Shown here: piece after piece, positions 60,451 through 64,000 of the stretch
How the letters are laid out: every line of letters starts with the position of its first letter
Numbering within the stretch: the first letter of the stretch is position 1
Assembly: GCF_000522985.1 (NCBI RefSeq)
Contig: NZ_CP007130.1
Span: forward strand, 1 to 64,000
Length of the DNA stretch: 64,000 nt
Direction: 5' to 3'
DNA from: Gemmatirosa kalamazoonensis
GTDB taxonomy: Bacteria > Gemmatimonadota > Gemmatimonadetes > Gemmatimonadales > Gemmatimonadaceae
Notes under the pieces: generated by a model
Database searches by the model: none
Told to the model about the DNA's origin: nothing
The model's input: the letters and a program-made list of their open reading frames with translations, nothing else
Position numbers and translations under genes: made by a program

Positions 60451-63132
60451 TCATCGGGTGATGCGCAGCAGCTCCGCCTCCGTCCACGGCTTCTTGCGGC
60501 CGGCCGTCGCGGCGCGGATCTCCTTCACCTGCGTCGGCTCGATCGGGTCCGCGTCGTTCCCCCACGAGCGCCGCACGTAGGTGAGCACGTTCGCCACCTG
60601 CTCGTCGGTCAGCGTGCCGCCGATGGGGGGCATGAGCATCTCGCCCTCCTTGCCGTTCAGCACGATGCGGATGAGCCTAACGGGAGTGCCGAGCACGAAG
60701 CGCGAGCCGACGAGCGGCTTCGCGACGCCGGCGAGGCCGCCGCCGTTCGCCTGGTGGCAGCCGGCGCACGTCGACGTGTACTGCTGCCGCCCGGCCTCGT
60801 AGCGCGCCTGCTCGTCCGCGGTGAGCGCGCGGGCCGCCGGCGCGGCGGCGCCGCCCTTGCCGGGCCACGTGAGCGCGTCGGCGACGGCGCGGGCCTGCGC
60901 GCGGATCGCGCTGTCCGGGCTCTCCGCCGCCGCGAGGAGCGCCGCAGGTCGGTTAGGCAGCGCGATCGGTGGCGCCGCCGTCGGACGTGGTGGCCCCTCG
61001 GGCGCCGCGCCGCTCGCCGCGCCGCCCGCCGCGGCACCGGCCGGCGGCTCGAAGCTCGGCCGCGGTCCACGCGGCGCCCGCTGTCCACTGCGCGGGTTCG
61101 CGCCGGTGAGCAGCGCGAGCCGCTGCCAGCGCGGGCGCGACGGCTGGCCGGCGAGCGTGAGCAGCCGGCCGATCGCCGCCGCGTCGCGGGAGCGCACGAT
61201 CGACGCCGCGATCGACTGCACCGCGGCGGCGTGCTCGCCGCGCGTCGCGAGCAGCTTCTCGAGGAACGCCGTCTCGCGTCCGCGCACCGCGCCGGCGACG
61301 AGGTCCGTCACGATCGGGTCGTCGCCGTAGCGGCTCGCCACCGTCACGAGCGCGGCGTCGCGCCGCGTCGCGGTGAGCTCGCCGAGCGACGCCGCGAGCT
61401 GGCGGCGGACGAGCGGCGTGCGGTCGTCGGCGAGGCGCAGCACGGCGTCCTGCAGCGGGTGCGACGCGCGCGCGAGCCACGGCTCGCTGATGCGCACCGC
61501 CGCCGCGCGCACGTACGGCGACGAGTCGGCGAGCGCGGTTTCGATCGTCAGCGGGTCCGACTCGCCGAGCCCGTCGAGCGTCCACAGCGCGTGCAGCCGC
61601 GCGCGGTCGTCGCGATGCGAGCGGATCATCGCGCGCAGCGCGTCGGCCACCGAGCGGTCGCCGCGCTCCACGAGCAGCTGCTGCGCCTTGAAGCGCCACC
61701 ACCCGTTCGGGTGCGCGAGCAGCGGCACGAGGTCGGCCGCCGACGCACGCGACAGCTGCGGCGCCGGCCCGCGCTGGGTGCTCGTGTGCACGATGCGCCA
61801 GATGCGGCCGAGGCCGACCGGCTGCTCCATGCCGCGCTCGCGGATCTTCTGCTCGAGGTAGTCGGTGATGTACGCGCGGTGCTGGATGATGCCCCGGTAC
61901 ATGTCGACGACGTACAGCGTGCCGTCGGGCGCCGACGAGAGGTTGACGGGGCGGAACCGCTGGTCGCTCGCCGTCATGAAGTCGGCGCGCTCGTACGCCT
62001 TGCGCGCCCGCGCGAAGCCGTCGCCGCTGTCCTCGATGACGAACCGCGCGACGAGGTTCCCCGCCGGCTCCGTGACGAACACCGACCCGCGCAGCTCGTC
62101 AGGCAGCCGGTCGCCGACGTACACCGTGGGGCTGCCGGCGGACGTGAACATCGCGAGCGAGCTGTCGCCGCGGAGCACGCCCTCGCGGTAGCCGCGGTTC
62201 ACGGCGGGTGTCTTGTGGTCGGGCCACACCGACGTGTTGCGCGTCACCTGCTCGTACACGCCGCGCCGCAGCCCGGCGTTGCCGCCGCGCGCCGCGTAGT
62301 GCTCGGGGATGTAGTCGGTGCGGAGCGGGTCCTCGTTGCTGTTGCGGAACAGTCGCCCGTAGTCGTCCGACGACACGCCCCACTGGCCTTCCTCCGGCGC
62401 CGGGCGGAACGCGAACGAGCCGTCGGGCTGCAGACGGAACTCGCCCGCGTAGTTCGCGTTGTGCAGCCAGTTGTCGAGACCCCACAGCAAGCCGTTCGCG
62501 TTGTGCTCGGGGTTGGAGCTGAGCGTGCCGTAGTCGCCGCGCACGAGCGTGCGCACGTCGGCGCGCAGGTCGGCGTTCGTGTCACGCGCGAAGTACAGGT
62601 TCGGCGGCGCGCCCACCAGCACGCCGTGCTGCATGACCTTGATGGTGCGCGGCAGCACGAGGCTGTCGAGGAACACGGTCTTGCGGTCCATGACGCCGTC
62701 GTCGTTCGTGTCCTCGAGCACGACGACGCGCCCGATCGGCCGGTCCTCGCCCTTGCCGTCGATGTTCGGCATGAACGCGCGCATCTCGACGACGTACATC
62801 CGCCCGTCGGCGTCGAAGTCGATCGCGACCGGATCCTGCACGAGCGGCTCCGCGGCCACGAGCTCGGCCCGGTAGCCGTCGACGAGCCTGAACGTGCGCG
62901 CCTCGTCCTGCGGCGACCGCACCGGCGTCACGCCAGTGTCGACGTACAGCGCCGCGAGCGGGTTCGCGGCGGGCGCCGGTGGCGCGGTGGACGCCGGGGT
63001 CGGCATGGCCGCGGCTGGCGCGGCGGCGGGCGCGGGTTGCGGCACCGGCTCGTGCCGGCAGCCGACGAGCAGCGACGCGACGAGCAAGGCTCCGCCGAAC
63101 GGGCCGGAGCGGAACGACATCTCCATCTTCAT
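60451..63132 (-). CDS. Propeller/HEAT/cytochrome c lipoprotein (PVC-type membrane-bound dehydrogenase family)
   Basis: 893 residues from the ATG at 63132 (alternatives 63126 and 63120). Lipobox SLLVGCRHE, then an Ala/Pro linker. Residues ~80-450 form a six-bladed propeller of the soluble-dehydrogenase type: GYRAELVAAEPLVQDPVAID, FDADGRMYVVEMRAFMPNID, EDTNDDGVMDRKTVFLDSL, NGLLWGLDNWLHNANYAGE and SAPDGTLYVVDMYRGIIQHR. Helical HEAT-like repeats follow (~480-780). The C-terminal ~100 residues are a class I cytochrome c with heme site CAGCH and PPIGGTLTDEQVANVLTYVR. It probably oxidises a sugar or alcohol and passes electrons to a periplasmic carrier. Confidence 0.88.
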   Translation of the reverse strand: MKMEMSFRSGPFGGALLVASLLVGCRHEPVPQPAPAAAPAAAMPTPASTAPPAPAANPLAALYVDTGVTPVRSPQDEARTFRLVDGYRAELVAAEPLVQDPVAIDFDADGRMYVVEMRAFMPNIDGKGEDRPIGRVVVLEDTNDDGVMDRKTVFLDSLVLPRTIKVMQHGVLVGAPPNLYFARDTNADLRADVRTLVRGDYGTLSSNPEHNANGLLWGLDNWLHNANYAGEFRLQPDGSFAFRPAPEEGQWGVSSDDYGRLFRNSNEDPLRTDYIPEHYAARGGNAGLRRGVYEQVTRNTSVWPDHKTPAVNRGYREGVLRGDSSLAMFTSAGSPTVYVGDRLPDELRGSVFVTEPAGNLVARFVIEDSGDGFARARKAYERADFMTASDQRFRPVNLSSAPDGTLYVVDMYRGIIQHRAYITDYLEQKIRERGMEQPVGLGRIWRIVHTSTQRGPAPQLSRASAADLVPLLAHPNGWWRFKAQQLLVERGDRSVADALRAMIRSHRDDRARLHALWTLDGLGESDPLTIETALADSSPYVRAAAVRISEPWLARASHPLQDAVLRLADDRTPLVRRQLAASLGELTATRRDAALVTVASRYGDDPIVTDLVAGAVRGRETAFLEKLLATRGEHAAAVQSIAASIVRSRDAAAIGRLLTLAGQPSRPRWQRLALLTGANPRSGQRAPRGPRPSFEPPAGAAAGGAASGAAPEGPPRPTAAPPIALPNRPAALLAAAESPDSAIRAQARAVADALTWPGKGGAAAPAARALTADEQARYEAGRQQYTSTCAGCHQANGGGLAGVAKPLVGSRFVLGTPVRLIRIVLNGKEGEMLMPPIGGTLTDEQVANVLTYVRRSWGNDADPIEPTQVKEIRAATAGRKKPWTEAELLRITR

Positions 63133-63169
63133 GTCCACGACTGGTTGATGAACGTCGCGCCTCGCGTGA

Positions 63170-63310
63170 CTCCACGTACGAGTGTGGGTGGGACTGAAGC
63201 AGGGACTGAAGGAGGACTGAAGAAGGACCAAACAATGCTTTCTTGCGGGTGGTCCTTCTTCAGTCCTCCTTCAGTCCTTCTTCAGTCCTCCAATAAGAAC
63301 GTACGTGGAG
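63170..63310. repeat. Fold-back element (H14, 11-mer GACTGAAGGAG, copy of H7)
   Basis: A 141-base symmetrical palindrome with ends CTCCACGTACG/CGTACGTGGAG, tandem GACTGAAG-AAG/GAG words and a right arm nearly identical to H7 (about 39 consecutive bases the same). Centre near 63240. It separates the cytochrome lipoprotein from the GH78-like gene; the 63133-63326 gap contains nothing else. Confidence 0.93.
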
Positions 63311-63326
63311 CCATGCCGGGCGCGTC

Positions 63327-64000
63327 TCACAGCCGGATCTCCTGCCGCCCCGCGTGCAGCGGCGCTTCGCGGCCACGCCATACAAAGGTACCGGAAAGAC
63401 CGGCCGGCAGCGTGACCTCGCCGCGGACGCCCGTCGCGCCGACGCGCTCCAGGCGCACCTCCACGTCGCCGAGCGGGTGGGGCACGCGCCCCTCGGCGCG
63501 GTGCAGCGGGCCCAGGCTCGGCGCCACCCGCACGCGGCGGAATCCGGGCGCCGACGGCCGCACGCCGAGCACCGTGGCGAGCAGACCGTAGTTCGGATGC
63601 GCGCTCCACGCGTGCGAGTCGGAGCGCGTCGGCTCGGGCGTCTCCGGTGTCGTCGTGAGGCCTAACGCGAGCATCCCCCGCCACGGCGCGAGCTGCTCCA
63701 CGTAGCGCTCGCCGAGCCCCGCCTCGCGCAGCGCCTCCAGAACGTAGAAGCCGTAGTAGTAGCTCGCCCGCACGAGCGTCGTGTCGGCGAGCACGCGCTC
63801 CATCACCGTGCGCCGCTCGGCCGCCGGCACCGCGCCGGACAGCACGGCCATCACGTTCGTCTGCTGGCTGAACGAGGCCGAGTCGGGTGCGTCGGCGAAC
63901 AGGCCGCGCGCCGGGCGCCACGTCCGCGCGCGCACCGCGGCGGTGATCCGTGCGGCGAGCGCGCGCTCGCGCGAGCCCTCGGCCGGAAGGCCCAACGAAT
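63327..64000 (-). CDS. C-terminal part of an alpha-L-rhamnosidase-like (GH78/GH95-type) glycosidase, truncated by the window end
   Basis: The frame is open to the window edge. The last ~220 residues are seen: ARGLFADAPDSASFSQQTNV, MAVLSGAVPAAERRTVMERV, YYYGFYVLEALREAGLGERY, RSDSHAWSAHPNYGLLATVL and GVRPSAPGFRRVRVAPSLGPL, then a small beta-sandwich. SHAWSAHPNY and GFRRVRVAP are the end of the (alpha/alpha)6 barrel and the closing domain of GH78 rhamnosidases. It would remove L-rhamnose from rhamnogalacturonan, matching the GH28 enzymes. The real start lies outside the window. Confidence 0.8.
   Translation of the reverse strand, partial: SLGLPAEGSRERALAARITAAVRARTWRPARGLFADAPDSASFSQQTNVMAVLSGAVPAAERRTVMERVLADTTLVRASYYYGFYVLEALREAGLGERYVEQLAPWRGMLALGLTTTPETPEPTRSDSHAWSAHPNYGLLATVLGVRPSAPGFRRVRVAPSLGPLHRAEGRVPHPLGDVEVRLERVGATGVRGEVTLPAGLSGTFVWRGREAPLHAGRQEIRL

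Noticed and set aside
63170-63310. Small protein gene within the fold-back element
   Set aside because: Open frames through it are encoded entirely by repeats and change with the arm; no ribosome site or domain.

Overview
The window is very GC-rich (roughly 73% by eye), and nearly every base is coding. It carries an outer-membrane SusC/SusD pair, many secreted or lipoprotein glycan enzymes with Tat-like or lipobox N-termini, and a TolB-type propeller of the kind fused to Ser/Thr kinases. This suggests a Gemmatimonadota-type soil bacterium close to Gemmatirosa/Gemmatimonas. That placement is inference; there is no rRNA in the window. I see no tRNA, rRNA, CRISPR array, transposase or phage gene.

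Layout. 1-7.1 kb (+): the end of a propeller protein, then a tightly overlapping operon of SDR, enoyl-CoA hydratase, acyl-CoA dehydrogenase, aryl-CoA ligase, RidA protein and ACMSD-type amidohydrolase. It looks like an aromatic-acid/CoA degradation module, possibly for an aminobenzoate. 7.1-13.1 kb: a small lipoprotein, then a minus-strand operon of Asp-box protein, mobA, fdhD, a small accessory protein and an FdhF/YdeP-type molybdoenzyme. 13.1-17.0 kb: a PLP decarboxylase tail-to-tail with topA. 17.1-21.7 kb (-): MFS transporter, Gfo/Idh/MocA dehydrogenase, DUF993 protein and sugar isomerase. 21.8-30.9 kb (+): a secreted hypothetical, a LacI regulator, a DUF1080 lipoprotein and SusC/SusD. 30.9-43.2 kb (+): an apparently complete non-phosphorylating L-fucose route. 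It contains GH29 fucosidase, sugar dehydrogenases, lactonase, L-fuconate dehydratase and FAH-type hydrolase, inside a split RbsABC-type transporter with the permease first and the binding protein and ATPase last. 43.2-64 kb: ThuA, DUF4349, a plug-only TonB-type lipoprotein, sugar isomerases, a PmoA-like protein, UxaC, two GH28 enzymes, NIPSNAP proteins, a PAS-GAF histidine kinase, a cupin, GH97, a propeller/cytochrome c lipoprotein and the end of a probable GH78. Together these suggest pectin/rhamnogalacturonan and fucosylated-glycan use.

Two genome-scale signals stand out. First, at least fourteen long inverted repeats (arms 27-66 nt, up to 36/36 and 55/56 matched) sit at gene boundaries. 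Most arms are built from tandem 7- to 11-base words. The words differ between elements while the fold-back architecture stays the same, and four families occur twice. One element lies in frame inside topA, two form the 5' ends of secreted-enzyme genes, and one contains both stop codons of a convergent gene pair. No mobilising enzyme is visible. Second, the heptamer GTTAGGC (mostly CGTTAGGC) occurs about 33 times in different reading frames and both orientations, against roughly 5-6 expected from composition. Four LacI-type operator-like palindromes with a TTAA-n-CG-n-TTAA core mark promoters of the sugar genes and may define a regulon for the LacI protein encoded here.
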